A DNA stretch of 64,000 nt from Adiantum capillus-veneris (taxonomy: Eukaryota; Streptophyta; Polypodiopsida; Polypodiales; Pteridaceae), in contig CM043953.1 of assembly GCA_014529385.2 (NCBI GenBank), forward strand, positions 77,920,872 to 77,984,871, in the 5' to 3' direction. Within the stretch, counting starts at the first letter, position 1; each line of letters opens with the position of its first letter. Positions 34,487 through 46,560 of this stretch are shown piece by piece. Under the pieces are notes generated by a model, which worked only from the letters and a program-made list of their open reading frames with translations, was not told the DNA's origin and did no database searches. Position numbers and translations under genes: made by a program.

Positions 34487-35731
34487 TGTTAGCATTCAAG
34501 CGGCAAGAAAAATGAGTGCCTCTATAGCCTTGCACGAATCACACCATTGGAAGGAAGAACAATTACACCACCAAAAACACCTATATCAAACACCTGTAGA
34601 GATTTATGAAAAACCCTTCAAGCATGATAATACTCAAAGCTAGGAGAAATTGAGGACATAATGACAAAGCTTGTCTCGTGGAGATGTCCATAGAGTATCC
34701 ATAGGCAAAAAACAGATGAAAGATGAAGAAGTTATGGCCGTTCAAAACGGGGGTGTTCTCTTTCTTGCTAAAAATGAGCTCTCTTGAAGTTGTGTGGGTG
34801 TTGTAGCTATTAAAATGGGGGCTCCCTTATCTTTTATTCCCCAAAAATATTCTCTCTCTTCTCATCCGACAAGGCTTCCTTTGTGGGCATCTTTTAATTG
34901 GCTCATTTTTTGCCTTTTTTGGGCAAAAAATGAGGTGTTGGTGACCCTTTGACCAAGGGAATGGGGTGGGGCAAGTGGCCGGGGACCAAAAAGGTGGAGC
35001 CAAGTGCCTGTCCAGCTGAGTGTGTACTCAAAAAATGAGCCCTTTCTCCCCCATGAAGTCCACGAGCCCCTCCATAGCCAAGCCTTGTGAGCTCCTCTCA
35101 CTTGAAACACCCATAATGGGCTCCCTCTTTAGGCTATATACCCTCCATTCTCTACTTTTCCCTTACCATGTGGGATAACTCCTATGCCACATGGAAACTT
35201 CCTCCCAACTCCCACAAGCCCAATAAATTCCCAGATTTCCCCCAAAGCATAAGAGCTTCTCGGACAAACTTTCCTCAAGCATAACTTGTTGCTCCGGTCA
35301 CCGAATGACACACCGTAACACACAGCTCAAAGCCCATCATCTTGGCTACATCTAGAATTCTTAAACCTCAGCATTTCTAATTCAAATTATCAAGTTGGTC
35401 CAGATACCCTTGTTGCATGCACCTGCAATCACTTTCTAAGTTGAGACCGCCCACTTTGGATGCTCATAACTCATGATGTACATGTCCGATTCACGAGCTA
35501 TAAAGCATGGCTGAAAATACTTATTGAAAGCCATGTTTTGGAGACTCAAACAACCCAAAACATTAGCACCCAAGCTTGGAAAAATCACATCTTTGTACAT
35601 GAGTTTTTACATTGTCACTTCCAAGACTTGCAGGGCTATGTACACATATATACACGAGGCTAGTGGGCAAGCTTTTTGGCATGGCTTAGCGACTTTAGGC
35701 TCATCCAAAAAATGCCTGACATGGCTTGCCA
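34487..35731 (-). mobile_element. 3' LTR of element I
   Basis: Minus-strand LTR starting TGGCAAGCC after a polypurine run (CTAGGGGGGTT, about 35732-35742) and ending GCTAACA at 34487. A TATA (GGTATATAGCC, about 35133-35143) is internal and a second TATA-like GGCTATAGAGGC is near the 3' end. About 100 bp at the 3' end matches the sequence next to the primer site at 46862-46980, which identifies the two ends of element I. The rest of the LTR does not match there, so the full length is uncertain. Confidence 0.6.
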
Positions 35732-35750
35732 ACCCCCCTAGATTGCTTGA

Positions 35751-37234
35751 TCATTCATGACAAGCAGAGGTTCCTAGGGGGAACAATTGTTGTAACTCAT
35801 TCCCAAAAACCTCATTTACATTTTCAGATGTCTCCACACTGTCTTCCTCTATTGGTAGCATCTCATCAGTCACAATTGTCACCAAACGTGCCAGATATTT
35901 CTGCAATCTGTAACCATTAACACGATATTTATGATGTGCACCACTCAAATCTGTCAACTGATATGTGCCATTATCAAACGTATTTACAATAGTAAAAGGA
36001 CCTTTCCATCTGATTTGAAACTTTTTCTAAAAGGTATTGTCCAACTTAGTATTATATCGCAACACCAGATCACCCTTTTCAATTCCCTTATCCTTTATGC
36101 ATTCATTAGCTTTTAGCTGAGGTTTCTTTGACACTTCTTCATAGTAGCACAAAGCTAAAACTCTATCCAATTGCAAACATTGTAGATCCAACAACCTTTT
36201 TTGCCAAGTATTTGTTTGCTCTTCATCTCCCAATGACAATAACTTGAGTGTAGGAATCTCCACTTCAATTGGCAATAAATCTTTCTTTCCATAAACTAAG
36301 TGGTAAGGAGAAAATCATGTGCTCGTTTTGCTAGCAGTTTTGTAGGCCCATAATGCACAAGGCCTTCGAATCCCAAGTCTTGCCATGTGTCTCAATCATC
36401 TTTGTTAAGATCTTCACCAACTCTCCATTGAACCCTCGTTAAGACCATCGCATTGTGGATAATAAGGAGAACTGTACCTATGTTGTATATTGAGCTTCTC
36501 GCATAAGAAATCAAATAGCTCTCCTCTAAATCCTTGTCCTCTATCAAAAAGTAACTCTAGGGGCACACGAAATTTGCAACATATATGCTCATAAAAAAAC
36601 TTTACCATTTCTTTACTGGTAATCTGTTTGAAAGCCTTGGATTCTGCCCATCATAATAATCCACTGCTGTCAAAATGTAAGCATTTCTTTTGCTAGTCAT
36701 AGGTAAGGTTCCAATAGTATCAAGACCCCATTTTTCAAACACATCAAAAGCTAGAATTGTTTTCCGCAATTTGGGCTTCAAAATTCTTTTTCCCATCTTC
36801 TGACAAGGCAAGCACAACTTGCACCAATGGTTAACATCCCACTGAATGCTTGGCAATATATAGTCTTCCTGCAAAATTTTATGCAACATGATCTTCATGG
36901 CAAAATGGCCTCCACAAGATCCCTCATGATTTTGTTCTAAGATCTTGTAGATTTTATCTTTCCAGGGTACATGATGCAAAACCAAATCACTTCCTTTCAT
37001 GTAAAGCATATCATCAAGCTTTTTGTATTTCCAGGTTTTTCTTATAAACGCATACTTTTTGGAGGATGGTAAACCTTCAAGTAGGACACCTGTCAATAGA
37101 AAATCCATCTCTTTTGATAACACTTCCCTCCCATGATATAAAGGGGCATTTTCCTTCAACACAAACACACAAGTGATCATTTCTTGGGCAACATCATGAG
37201 CTTCTTCATTTTGAGACCTCTCAATATGCTGCAA
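35751..37234 (-). pseudogene. Element I: integrase and C-terminal tail (broken)
   Basis: Minus strand, order N to C: zinc-binding block with EGSCGGHFAMK and WCKLCLPCQKMG (about 36930-36790), then KWGLDTIGTLP (first catalytic Asp, about 36740), the VDYYDG region, a frameshift near 36605, DRGQGFRG (second Asp region, about 36545), YYPQCDGLNEG (about 36455) and, after another frameshift, a C-terminal block (36275-36027) with KGDLVLRYNTKLDNTF. A TAG at 36027 interrupts KKFQIRWKGPF, a GPF block usual at integrase C-termini. The last part (35957-35751) is acidic. No chromodomain. Confidence 0.85.
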
Positions 37235-38040
37235 ACTCCATGCTTAAAAATTTTTGAGAAACAATTTCACCTTGAAGCATAAATTCTTCAGGTTAGGATT
37301 CTTATTCTTCCATATTCCCAATACTTTCTTCACGACCAACAAGGCATCTCCTTTGATCTCTGTAAGCGTCTAATTCCCAACTGCAAACAAATGTGCAAAC
37401 CACCTTCAAGAGCCATGTATTCACCTTCATTGTTGCTTTTTGCATCAAGGTTTAGCCCTTGCTTCCTTACAAGTTTTCCTTGTGCATCATAGATAACAAT
37501 GCCTCCCAAAGCAGCATCATGACTTCTTTGATAAGAGCCATCAAAATATAACAGTGAAGCATCAAAGATGGCAGGAGTTTTGACTTTCTTCTTTTGCACC
37601 ATCTCTTCCTTAACCAAAATAGGAGTGTCTTTACAAGTGAGCAAATCTGCTAGGGTAGCTCGAGTACTCTCTTCTACCAAAAAGGTGAACCGAAACTCCC
37701 GAAGTTCAATAACCCATTTCATCACTATTTTTGATATATTTGAATTATTGAACAGCTGAGGAAAGAAGAAATCACTGGTGAGGAAAGTGAATGACTTTTG
37801 TAATGAGTAATGTCTAAACCGTCTGCAAGCATAAACCATACTCGTCATCAACAATTCAATTTCAAAGTAATTCCTTTCATGAGGAGTCTTCACTCTACTA
37901 GCATAGTGAACAGGATTCATATACTGAGATTCCTTCCCCTTTTGCAACAACGTGGCCCCAATGGAATCATCTCCCACTAATGGGTTAACATAAAACTTTT
38001 TTTCCCAGTCAGGAGCTTGCATAATGGGTAGTGTACTCAA
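37235..38040 (-). pseudogene. Element I: RNase H plus archaeal-type second RNase H
   Basis: 38040-37330 is open for 236 residues. The first part is the classical Ty3 RNase H (GATLLQKGKES, HYASR, then YACRRFRHYSL). The second part (from about 37555) is a further RNase H of the Tat type: LYFDGSYQRSHDAALGGIVI, SNNEGEYMALEGGL. A frameshift near 37370 displaces its end (KGDALLV in the other frame), and a TAA lies near 37243. A dual RNase H is diagnostic of the Tat lineage of plant Ty3 elements. Element J shows the same architecture. Confidence 0.88.
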
Positions 38041-38109
38041 AACTTCTTTGACTCTGTCAAAAACATCGTCACATTGAGATCACTCCAAGGGATCATTTTT
38101 AACTGCTTG

Positions 38110-38361
38110 CTACAATGGATACAATAGTTGTGATGCCAAAGGTATGAAGCAAGACAGATATTTAAACTTCTCTATGAAAGTGGCTAACTGTCTGGTTTCT
38201 TTTGGAGACGATAGCAGCAACAAAGCCTCCACTTTCTCTGGATCTTCTTCAGTCCCAATTTTTGAGATCACATGTCCAAGAATCTTCACCCTTGGCTCTG
38301 CCAAATGACATTTTTTAGGGTTCAACTGACCCCCCGCATTGATATACCTTGCAAAATTCAT
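38110..38361 (-). pseudogene. Element I: RT thumb and connection
   Basis: GGQLNPKKCHLAEPRVKILGHVI is the RT thumb block, followed by EDPEKVEALLLLSSPKETRQLATFI, leading to the RNase H. Frame is intact across 83 residues. It is directly preceded (right side) by the inverted palm segment. Confidence 0.9.
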
Positions 38362-38525
38362 TTCAAGATTTTGCTACCTTCCTTTTGGGTTGACAAATGG
38401 GCCTGGACATTTTGAAAGAAAAGTAGATTGGGTTATTACCCAATTCCTTGGGAAGTTTGTCAAAGGATTCATAGATGATTTCTATGTATACAGTTCAATG
38501 AATAGTCTTTTCTGGTGTTTGGGAG
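38362..38525 (+). pseudogene. Element I: RT palm segment in inverted orientation
   Basis: On the plus strand, opposite to the whole surrounding element, this reads CYLPFGLTNGPGHFERK, then FLGKFVKGFIDDFYVYSS, which are the PFGL block and catalytic F-x-DD of Ty3 RT. The flanks on both sides code RT on the minus strand and lack exactly this part. About 25-30 residues before the PFGL block are missing. A microinversion with a small deletion is the simplest reading; misassembly is possible. Confidence 0.8.
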
Positions 38526-38853
38526 CAGGGATAAACTAAAAATTCCTTGAATAACCATCACAGACATTGTATCTTTCAAAGCCAGCCACTGCATCAAAAA
38601 GTTGATCAATGAAAAGCAAGGGGTAAGGAAATTTCTTAGTCATTGCTTTTAATGGCTTGTAATCAACACAAACTCTCCAATGTCCATCTTTCTTTGGAGT
38701 GACCACTACAGGGCTCACCCATTCAGCATTATCAACTAGCACAATGAACTCTGCATCCAAAAGTTTATCCACTTCTTCCTTTAAAGCATTCATCTTCTTT
38801 CTATCCATATTTCTTAATTTATCTCGTATTGGCTTTGCCCCGTCAACTAGCAA
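38526..38853 (-). pseudogene. Element I: RT fingers
   Basis: MNALKEEVDKLLDAEFI, VVTPKKDGHWRVCVDYKPL and FPYPLLFIDQLFDAVAGFERY are the fingers and start of the palm of Ty3 RT. The frame ends in a TAG just after CDGYSRN, where the inversion starts. Confidence 0.9.
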
Positions 38854-39700
38854 TCTTCACAGGATCTCCAACAAAACCCCTTATTTCTTGGTATGAAGTG
38901 ATAAAAAGCTTTGGAAACATGTCCAACATTGCTAACTACTCCCTTCTTTCTCCTTGTGTCAGATTGGTACTGAGCATATTTTGAGTCAACTCTTTCTTCA
39001 CTGGCAATTCCTGTCTAGGCTGCATCAACTCCTGAAGTTGCTCTAAATGGTCTGAAGCATTTATATTCCATGACACTTGCAACATTTCACCCACTTCCCT
39101 CTTCTCCTTGTCGAACAACAATAATGACACTTCACCCTCATCACTGGAACTAGAAGCAGAGCTACTTTCTGAATCTTCAGAACTGTCTTCACTGGTAACT
39201 TCGGATTCATCATTCTCAATCACATCTTCTAGTGCCATAGGTTGCTTGGTAGTCATATCAAACACCCTCTTTTCACCCTTCTTTCCATACACACAGATTG
39301 TGGCCTTGCCCCAATCTTGCACAACACCAACAGCTCTCAACCAAGGTCATCCCAAAATGAGAGGAAAAGCTCTCAGGCCAGCTGGCATAACATGAAAGTT
39401 TACTATAACCTTCATGTTAAAGACTTCAACTTCCAATTTCTTAATCATCCCCAAACACTTCACTTTGGCATGGTTTGCTAGTCAAATCCAAAACCCAGAG
39501 CTTCTACATGTAATGAGACGGCCCAGTCTCTTGATACAGGACTATGTGATCACACAAACTTGAGCACCTCCATCAATGTAGGCCTCTCCCATACCCACAC
39601 CTTTGTTCCAAGCGTTCACCGCATGACAAATGTCAGCGGGTAACTCTCCCACCGCCAACACTCTGACTTGTCCATGCTTGGCTCTTTCTCTGGATTCACT
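38854..39700 (-). pseudogene. Element I: protease and protease-RT linker
   Basis: The protease active site is seen as YIDGGAQVCVIT near 39580-39545 (D-G-G-A in place of D-S/T-G-A), with the flap-distal block LILG-stop-PWLRAVG near 39365-39330. Element J has the same DGGAQVCVMT and ILGRPWL. The linker (39340-38936) holds an acidic Ser-rich stretch (about 39220-39130) of unknown role. Expected function is cleavage of the Gag-Pol polyprotein. Confidence 0.75.
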
Positions 39701-40223
39701 AATGACTTCCATTGTCTCCTAAGTTTGGGCACCGTATTCATCAACTGTCCAAAAGTACAATCTACTTTCCTCCCAATCAGGTCTTCCTTTCAACTATAAG
39801 CTATTTGGCCTTCTCCCAAAGGTAAATCTCCTACTTCAAACCATCTACAAGGTCTTCTCTTCCTCTTGGATTTTTCATCTTCACCCTCTTTATCTTTCCC
39901 TTTCTTTTTGCTGGGACATGGAGCGGCATAGGCCTCCCTCTCTGTTTTGCCTATGGATAGCATATCTGCTTCTTTCTTTTCAGCCCGTACAATACCCACA
40001 TGACCACCAGAGGTTGAGGCCTAATTTTTTTGTTCAGTACCTTGATCTCCCTGTATCTCCAAAGAAAAATCATTAGCCCTAATAGGAATTTGTTGGGGAA
40101 GTGGAAACATATCACCTCCCATCCTTGTTGTCTTCGAATAATAAGTGCCGATATGAGCAAGTTCACCACAATTATAACAGGAAGGGATGAGCCTCCTCTA
40201 CAGCTCAGAGACACCTTATCCAC
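39701..40223 (-). pseudogene. Element I: nucleocapsid region, left of the copia insertion
   Basis: On the minus strand a zinc knuckle CYNCGELAHIGTYY (about 40183-40142) has the last Cys changed to Tyr, consistent with a G-to-A transition. Lys-rich sequence (SKKKGKDKEGEDEKSKRKRR, about 39920-39860) follows. Two stops (TAA, TAG) lie just upstream, at Gln-compatible places. The gene is cut by the copia element at TCCAC (40219-40223) and resumes at 45777. Confidence 0.7.
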
Positions 40224-40415
40224 TGAAGGAGTACGATCGGAAGTGCGACGCAAGAGAGAGTGCGAGAAGAAGAGCACGACGATATGGTGAACTCGCTCTA
40301 CTATAATGTGTAGAGCATAGTGAGTTCTTATTAGGTTTTTACAAAAGAATATGTGTACATACCTGGCAGCCCGCCCACTTACCTGGGCGACCACATTGGG
40401 CTTTATACCCCAGCA
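40224..40415 (-). repeat. Copia 3' LTR
   Basis: 192 bp. TATAAAGCCC on the minus strand about 10 bp from its start serves as the TATA box. Confidence 0.93.
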
Positions 40416-40504
40416 ACCTCCCACTTAAAGTCCAATGTGGTACTTTAAGTGTGAGAGAAGCTACTATACAAGCTAATATACAAGAGATGTAGAGAAGTGA
40501 TGTA

Positions 40505-43500
40505 CTACCCTACACCTAACTGCTTGCGAAAATGCGCAAAGCTCTCTGAGGGAAGTCCTTTTGTAAGTAGATCAGCAGGATTTTCTGTGGTGTGAACTTT
40601 GACAAGCTGAAGTTGCTTATACTCGAGCATTTCCCTGATGAAATGATACGTCACATCCACATGCTTTGTCTTTGAGTGATAAACTGGATTGCGAGCCGAT
40701 TGTATAGCACTTTGACTATCACAATATAACACAGGCATCTCTTCTTTGATTCCCAAATCTATTACTAGTCGATTAAGCCAAATTGATTCTTTGCATGTCT
40801 CTGATGCTGCAACATATTCAGCCGCTGTAGTAAACTGAGTAACACAATCTTGTAATCTAGAACGCCATGATACTGCTCCACCAGCCAATGTAAAGACATA
40901 CCCTGACGTAGACCTTCGGTTGTCTAAGTCACCTGCATAATCTGAGTCTGTAAAACCCTTTACACTTAGCTCCTGACTCCCATAGCATATACGCATACTC
41001 TTTGTAGCTTTTAGGTATCTCAATATTCCTTTTACTGCCTTCCAATGTTTCTTGCCTGGGTTTGACATGTATCGACTTACTACTCCCACTGCAAATGCAA
41101 TGTCTGGGCGAGTAGCAATCATTGCATACATCAAACTACCCATTGTAGACGCATATGGAATCTTCTCCATTTCAGCCTATTCTTCCTCAGACACAGGACA
41201 ATCTTGTTTGCTAAGTTTCACATATGGTGGCAATGGAACACTCGGTGCCTTTCCCTTCTCCATATTGAAACGTTGCAAAACCTTGTCAATATACTCTGTT
41301 TGAGATAACCAAATCAACTTCTTTGATCTGTCTCTATCAATGCGCATACCAAGTATATGACTTGCCTCACCCATGTCTTTCATGTCAAACGATTTTGCCA
41401 TCTTTGACTTCAAAGCTGAAATTTCTTCCAAGTGCTTGCCAGCAATCAACATGTCATCCACATACAAAATAAGGATCAGCCAACTACCATCCTTAGCCTT
41501 CTTTGTATATAGACACTGATCGAACTCACTACGTTTGTAGCCTTGAGAAATCATAAACTTGTGGAATTTATGGTACCATGCCCTCGGTGATTGTTTTAAG
41601 CCATAAAGACTCTTTAACAACTGGCATACCCAATCTTCCTTGCCTTTCTCAACAAACCCTTCTGGCTGCTGCATGTAAATTTCCACATCTAAATCACCAT
41701 GCAAGAACGTTGTCTTGACATCCATTTGGTGCAACACCAAATCTAATATGGCAACCAATGCAAGAAAGCATCTCAATGTAGTCATCTTGACCACCGGAGA
41801 GAAGATTTCATCAAATTCAATGCCTTGTTCTTGCTTAAAGCCCTTGGCAACAACCCTTGCTTTGTACTTTGGCTGACTATCATAAGCGGTGATCTTATAC
41901 CTGTAAACCCATTTACAAGGTAGATCCTTTTTGCCCCGTGGTAATTTAACTAGCTTCCATGTCTTGTTTTTATGCAGAGCTGTCATCTCTGACTGCATGG
42001 CCAATTGCCAATTCCCGGAGTCCTTCATTTGCACTGCTTCCTTGTAACATGAAGGCTCATTGCAATCAATCAACATGACATAGTTCATAGATGGAAAAAA
42101 CCTATCAGGAGGTCGCGTGACACGTCCAGATCTACGCACAATAGGTGGCTCAGGCTCAGCCACAACCTATGGTTCCACTCTATCCTGTCCTTGCTCCTCT
42201 TGAGCCCTGACATTTTGTCTTGCACGTGCAGGTCCATCTTCTTGGAAGACAACTCTTCTAATCTCCTCAACCCTCTCTGGTTTAGAATGATATTTGGATT
42301 CATTAAAGTGAACATCATTGCTGCTGACAACCTTTCTGGATTCGGGATCCCAAAGTTTGTACCCCATCTCACCAGAATTACCATAGCCTAGAAAGATGCA
42401 CTTTCTACTCTTTGGCTCAAGTTTGTTCCTAAATTCCTTTGGGACGTGAGTATATGCCTCACATCCAAAGACTCTGAGATGCTTGTATGAGGGCATTTTG
42501 CCTGACCATACCATCTCTGGCACTGAATCCTTCTGCAAAACCTTGCTAGGAGATCTATTTACAAGATGAACAGTTGTTGATACAGCTTCAGCCCAAAACC
42601 CATTTGGCAGTTGTGCATTAGACAACATACTTCTGACCTTCTCTTGTATGGTCCTATTCATCCTCTCAGCAACACCATTTTGAGGAGGATTCTAAGGAGC
42701 AGTAAGTTCACGTTTTATACCTTTTGACTCACAAAAGTCCTGAAAGGCCTTTGAAACATACTCTCCACCATTGTCAGTGCGTAAGCATTTAAGTTTCTTG
42801 CCACTCTCATTCTCCACAAGTGTCATAAACGTTTTGAAAACACTAAATGCTTCATCCTTGTGCTTGAGAAAGTAAACCCATACTTTCCTCGAGTAATCAT
42901 CTATAAATGTCATAAAGTAAGAAGCTCCCCCTAGAGATAGGTTAGGCATAGGTCCACACAAATCACTATGAACAAGTGCCAACTGTGTATCTCTTCTACT
43001 GCTTCTATGCTTATGTGGCTGCTGTGTTTGCTTACCATACAGACAATGTTCACAAAATTCAAAATCACTAAATGAAAAGCCAGGCAAATAACCAGAACGA
43101 GACAAGATTTCCATTCCCTTCTTGGACATATGTCCTAACCGGCTATGCCACAAAGAAACGTTTGGCTACTCGGTTACATTGATTACATTTTTATAGACAT
43201 TTGATACATAAATCATGTAAAGTCCTCCAGACTTTACTCCATGTGCTACTGTCATAGAACCCTTGGATATCTTCCACATGTTCTGTCCAAAAGTGGTGAC
43301 GTAGCCAGCATCATCAAGTAAACCTGTGCTGATCAAGCTCTTTGTAATCGCGGGAACATGTCTCACATTCTTCAACGTGAAAGAAGAGCCATTCTGAAAC
43401 TTCAATTGAACATCTCCAACACCTAAGATCTCACATGTCTGCCCATTTCCTAGCCGAACATGATCTTTAGTGGGCACATAAGAGGTAAACCACTCCTTGT

Positions 43501-44485
43501 TTGGAGACACATGAAGTGATGCCCCGGAGTCTATAATCCAGTCACTCATTGCATTTCCATCAGATGCTGTAAGAAGAGCTGAGTCCATTGTATTCTTCAA
43601 GAAGTAGATGTCTCCTGACACTAGACTGTCATCCTCTGCAACAGTGTTTGTCACATTTATTTCTTGAATCTTCACTGAGGACTTGTTCTTCTCACCATGG
43701 TCTTCAGCTTTCTCTTTGCCTTTTTCTACTTTCCATTCTCTGCAGTCTCTTTTCATGTGACCCTTCTTGCCACAATGGTAGCATTCTATGTCACTCTTGC
43801 CTTTAGCAATGCGGGACTTGCTACGAGACTGATTCCTCTTTCCACCTTTGTACTTTTCTTTGGTCCTTCCCCTGACAACTAAGGCTGTTCCTTTGCCTTT
43901 GTCCATTGTCTTTCTATTGGTTTCTTCAGTAAGTAGACTTCCTTCTACACCTGCTATGTTCAAACCATCTGGAGGTGCAAAATTACTCAAAGTTGTGCAA
44001 AAAGTGTCCCAACTTTCCGGCAATGTGATCAACAGGAACATAGCTCTAACAGGTTCATCAAACTTGACACCTTGAGCTGACAACTGACTGTAGATTGTGT
44101 TGAATTCATTCAGATGATTGGACATAGGTGTCCCTTCTTTCATCTTCAAGTCAACAAGCTTCTTAAGCCAGTATACCTGTGAAGCTGCACTCTGCTTCTC
44201 ATAAAGATCACTCAGCTTTAACCATGCTCGATAAGCCGACATCTCGTCTGCTACATTGAAGTAAACGCTTTCTGCCAAAGTCAGCATAATGGTAGAAAGT
44301 GCCAATTCATCCATTTCGCTCCATTCATCTTCGTCCATATCTTCTGGTTTTATCCCCTTGAGCTTTATAGGTTTTATCTGCTTCTTTTGTACCAACATGT
44401 GCCAAATCTGCTTCTTCCACAATGGGAAATTGGTTCCATCCAGCTTCTTGATATTGTAAAGAGCAGTGTCCTGTGATCCAGCCAT
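40505..44485 (-). pseudogene. Copia gag-pol polyprotein, one frame with four TAG stops
   Basis: A single frame of 1327 codons from ATG at 44485 to TAG at 40505, normal for copia. Domains in order: Gag with LWKKQIWHMLVQK and zinc knuckle CYHCGKKGHMKRDC (about 43785-43745); protease with DSGASLHVSP (about 43530); integrase with HSRLGHMSKKG...CEHCLYGKQTQ (about 43150-43020), VHSDLCGPM and RTDNGGEYVS, then NGVAERMNRT; RT with KTTFLHGDLDVEIYMQQPEGF and YVDDMLIAG (about 41470-41450); RNase H ending KHVDVTYHFIREML...PADLLTKGLP. Only four codons break it, all TAG: 43166, 42692, 42167 and 41177. There are no frameshifts. Confidence 0.96.
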
Positions 44486-45570
44486 AGCTACGCTTCACAG
44501 TGGTTTACTTTCCTGGGAAAAATTCGGCAAAGTTTTCCCTGTAAACTGACCTCTGAACCAATATCAACCTGTCAAATGAACCAAGAAAGCTTCAGATTCT
44601 GCATAAACTTCGGCAGAGTCTCCTTTGTAAAATGGCTCTGGTGTACTCAAAAACAGACCAAAAAACAGCTCAAAAAACACTGTCTCTCTGACATTGTAAG
44701 CTGCGGGTAAACCTGTCCTGCACCTGTACTGTCTCTCACTGTCCTGTCACTGTCCTGTAAGCATAGACTGCGACAATGCCTCAACGGCAGTAAAGCAAAG
44801 ATGCAATCCCAACTGTCTAACTCACAGTCAATACATCCTAGCTGCCTATCTAAGGGTGCTCGAGGGATCGCTCCAAGACCTGTATCACCGAAAGGATCTC
44901 AACATTCGAGAATTCCCCAGCTCAATAAAACCTCACTCGACCCTCAACAAAGGCTGCAGTAAATCTGACAGTACATAGACTTCCCACAAAGTCATACATC
45001 CACAAATTTCCCACTGTATGTTGTAACCGCTGCGGTGGTTGTTTGTTGCGTGACTCACAGCCAGCAAACCCTCAACAAACATACATCATCTCTGACAATA
45101 CATCCCATGTGGAAGTACCTGCAATGTCAGAATGAAATCTGGAATATCAAGCAGCAAACACAAGCTACCTGATGAACTGGTGGATGTCGCCTACAGTCTG
45201 TGTGTAGTTGCGTCCGTGTCGTATGTGACACGCCTCCAAGAACTGTGAGTCGTCCTTCGATGTGTAGACAGCCACAAATCAACACTCTGGGAGTGTCGAT
45301 ATCCTCAGCACCTGCAGTCGCAGGCCGAAAACCCCAAATTTGCAGAGTCGGATCTGCACCCGTCGAGACCACGTAGTCAAAAAATGGCATGCGCAGACCT
45401 TTGTCGAAGCCGAACGGTGGCCGAGATGACCTCAGAACTAAATTCTGACGACACCAAGCCCTTCTGGCTCTCCCACGAGATTTGGGGCCGTGTCTTCGCT
45501 TGTCGAATTTCACTCCAATCTGAGTTGGTGACTCTAGCCTCCTGCAGTGCTGCCCCGAGCCTCGATTTGA

Positions 45571-45582
45571 GCTCTGATACCA
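45571..45582 (-). other. Copia primer-binding site
   Basis: TGGTATCAGAGC on the minus strand, complementary to the 3' end of initiator Met-tRNA, placed next to the 5' LTR. Confidence 0.9.
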
Positions 45583-45584
45583 GT

Positions 45585-45776
45585 TGAAGGAGTACGAGCG
45601 GAAGTGCGACGCGAGAGAGAGTGCGAGAAGAAGAGCACAACGATATGGTGAACTCGCTCTACTGTAATGTGTAGAGCATAGTGAGTTCTTATTAGGTTTT
45701 TACAAAAGAATATGTGTACATACTTGGCGGCCCGCCCACTTACCTGGGCGACCACATTGGGCTTTATACCCCAACA
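45585..45776 (-). repeat. Copia 5' LTR
   Basis: 192 bp; promoter TATAAAGCCC near 45761-45770 (minus strand). About 1.1 kb of untranslated leader (44486-45570) separates it from the gag start. Confidence 0.93.
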
Positions 45777-46560
45777 TCCACGACTTGCATTAGCATTAGG
45801 CTGAGCTTCACATACTTGGGCCATTGCTTTACCACGACCATGACCACGACCATGACCACGACCACCTCCAAGAACACTGAGCCGCAATTCTTGCATCATG
45901 GTCATCATGTCTTGCATATTTTGCTGCTGTAACTATTGAGTATTAGCAACCCTTTGAGCAGGCTGGGGCTCCAGCCTCTGCCTGATTTTCCTTCTTTTGG
46001 CCACCATTACTTTGCACAGGGATTGCTTTCCCATATTCATTAAGTCTTTGAGCCTTCCATTCTTTCTCCCTGGTGATAGTGACTGCTTCCTCGAAGGTGG
46101 TGGGTCTTTTCATCTCAACTTTGAACTTCATGCTTTCTTTTAAGTTTTCCACAAAACGGTCCGTCTTTAACATGGATGGAGGGATTTTATTTCGCAAATC
46201 TTGAGCCCATTTATCCCATAAACGGGTGGTCTGCATGACAAAATCATCAGCACTTTGATTAACCTTTTGAGTGTACCCCAAGATTTCATGCCAAAATTCA
46301 TCGGGTACTTCAATGGATCTGTACTCTGCCAAGAAATCTTTCTTTACATGATTGTAGTCCAAAACCACCCCTGGAGTTTGTGCCTACACCAACTCTTCAT
46401 GATTGTGTGACCAAACTTTTGCCTCATCATGTAAATTGTATTGCAACAGCCGTAACAATATCGCTTGGTCTAGTATATTTTGCAGTAAAACAATTGACTT
46501 CTAATTTTTCAATAAAAGTCTATGCATTCTCACTAGTAAATCCATGAAACTGTGGGAACT
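45777..46560 (-). pseudogene. Element I: gag, right of the copia insertion
   Basis: Capsid part from 46368 (FLAEYRSIEVPDEFWHEILG, RPTTFEEAVTITREKEWKAQ), then, in another frame from 45917, MMTMMQELRLSVLGGGRGHG, an Arg/Gly-rich RNA-binding-like tail. A TAG near 45935 lies within a run of Gln codons. It continues across the copia element to 40223. This is plant Ty3 Gag of the same type as element J. Upstream of 46368 coding continues weakly to about 46560. Confidence 0.8.

Larger units (their letters stand above)
40224..45776 (-). mobile_element. Ty1/copia element, complete, with TSD
   Basis: 5553 bp with 192-bp LTRs at 40224-40415 (3') and 45585-45776 (5'). Both start TGTTGGGG/TGCTGGGG and end CTCCTTCA on the minus strand. 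The target duplication is TCCAC at 40219-40223 and 45777-45781. The primer site TGGTATCAGAGC is a perfect 12/12 match at 45571-45582. A polypurine tract (AAGTGGGAGGT) sits next to the 3' LTR. LTRs differ at 7 of 192 positions by my count, six of them transitions. It is inserted in gag of element I. Confidence 0.95.

Noticed and set aside
40505-44485. TAG reassigned to Gln, or repaired by U-to-C RNA editing
   Set aside because: Known U-to-C editing acts on organelle transcripts, and nuclear plant genes use TAG as stop (the frame itself ends in TAG). Cytosine deamination explains the pattern more simply.
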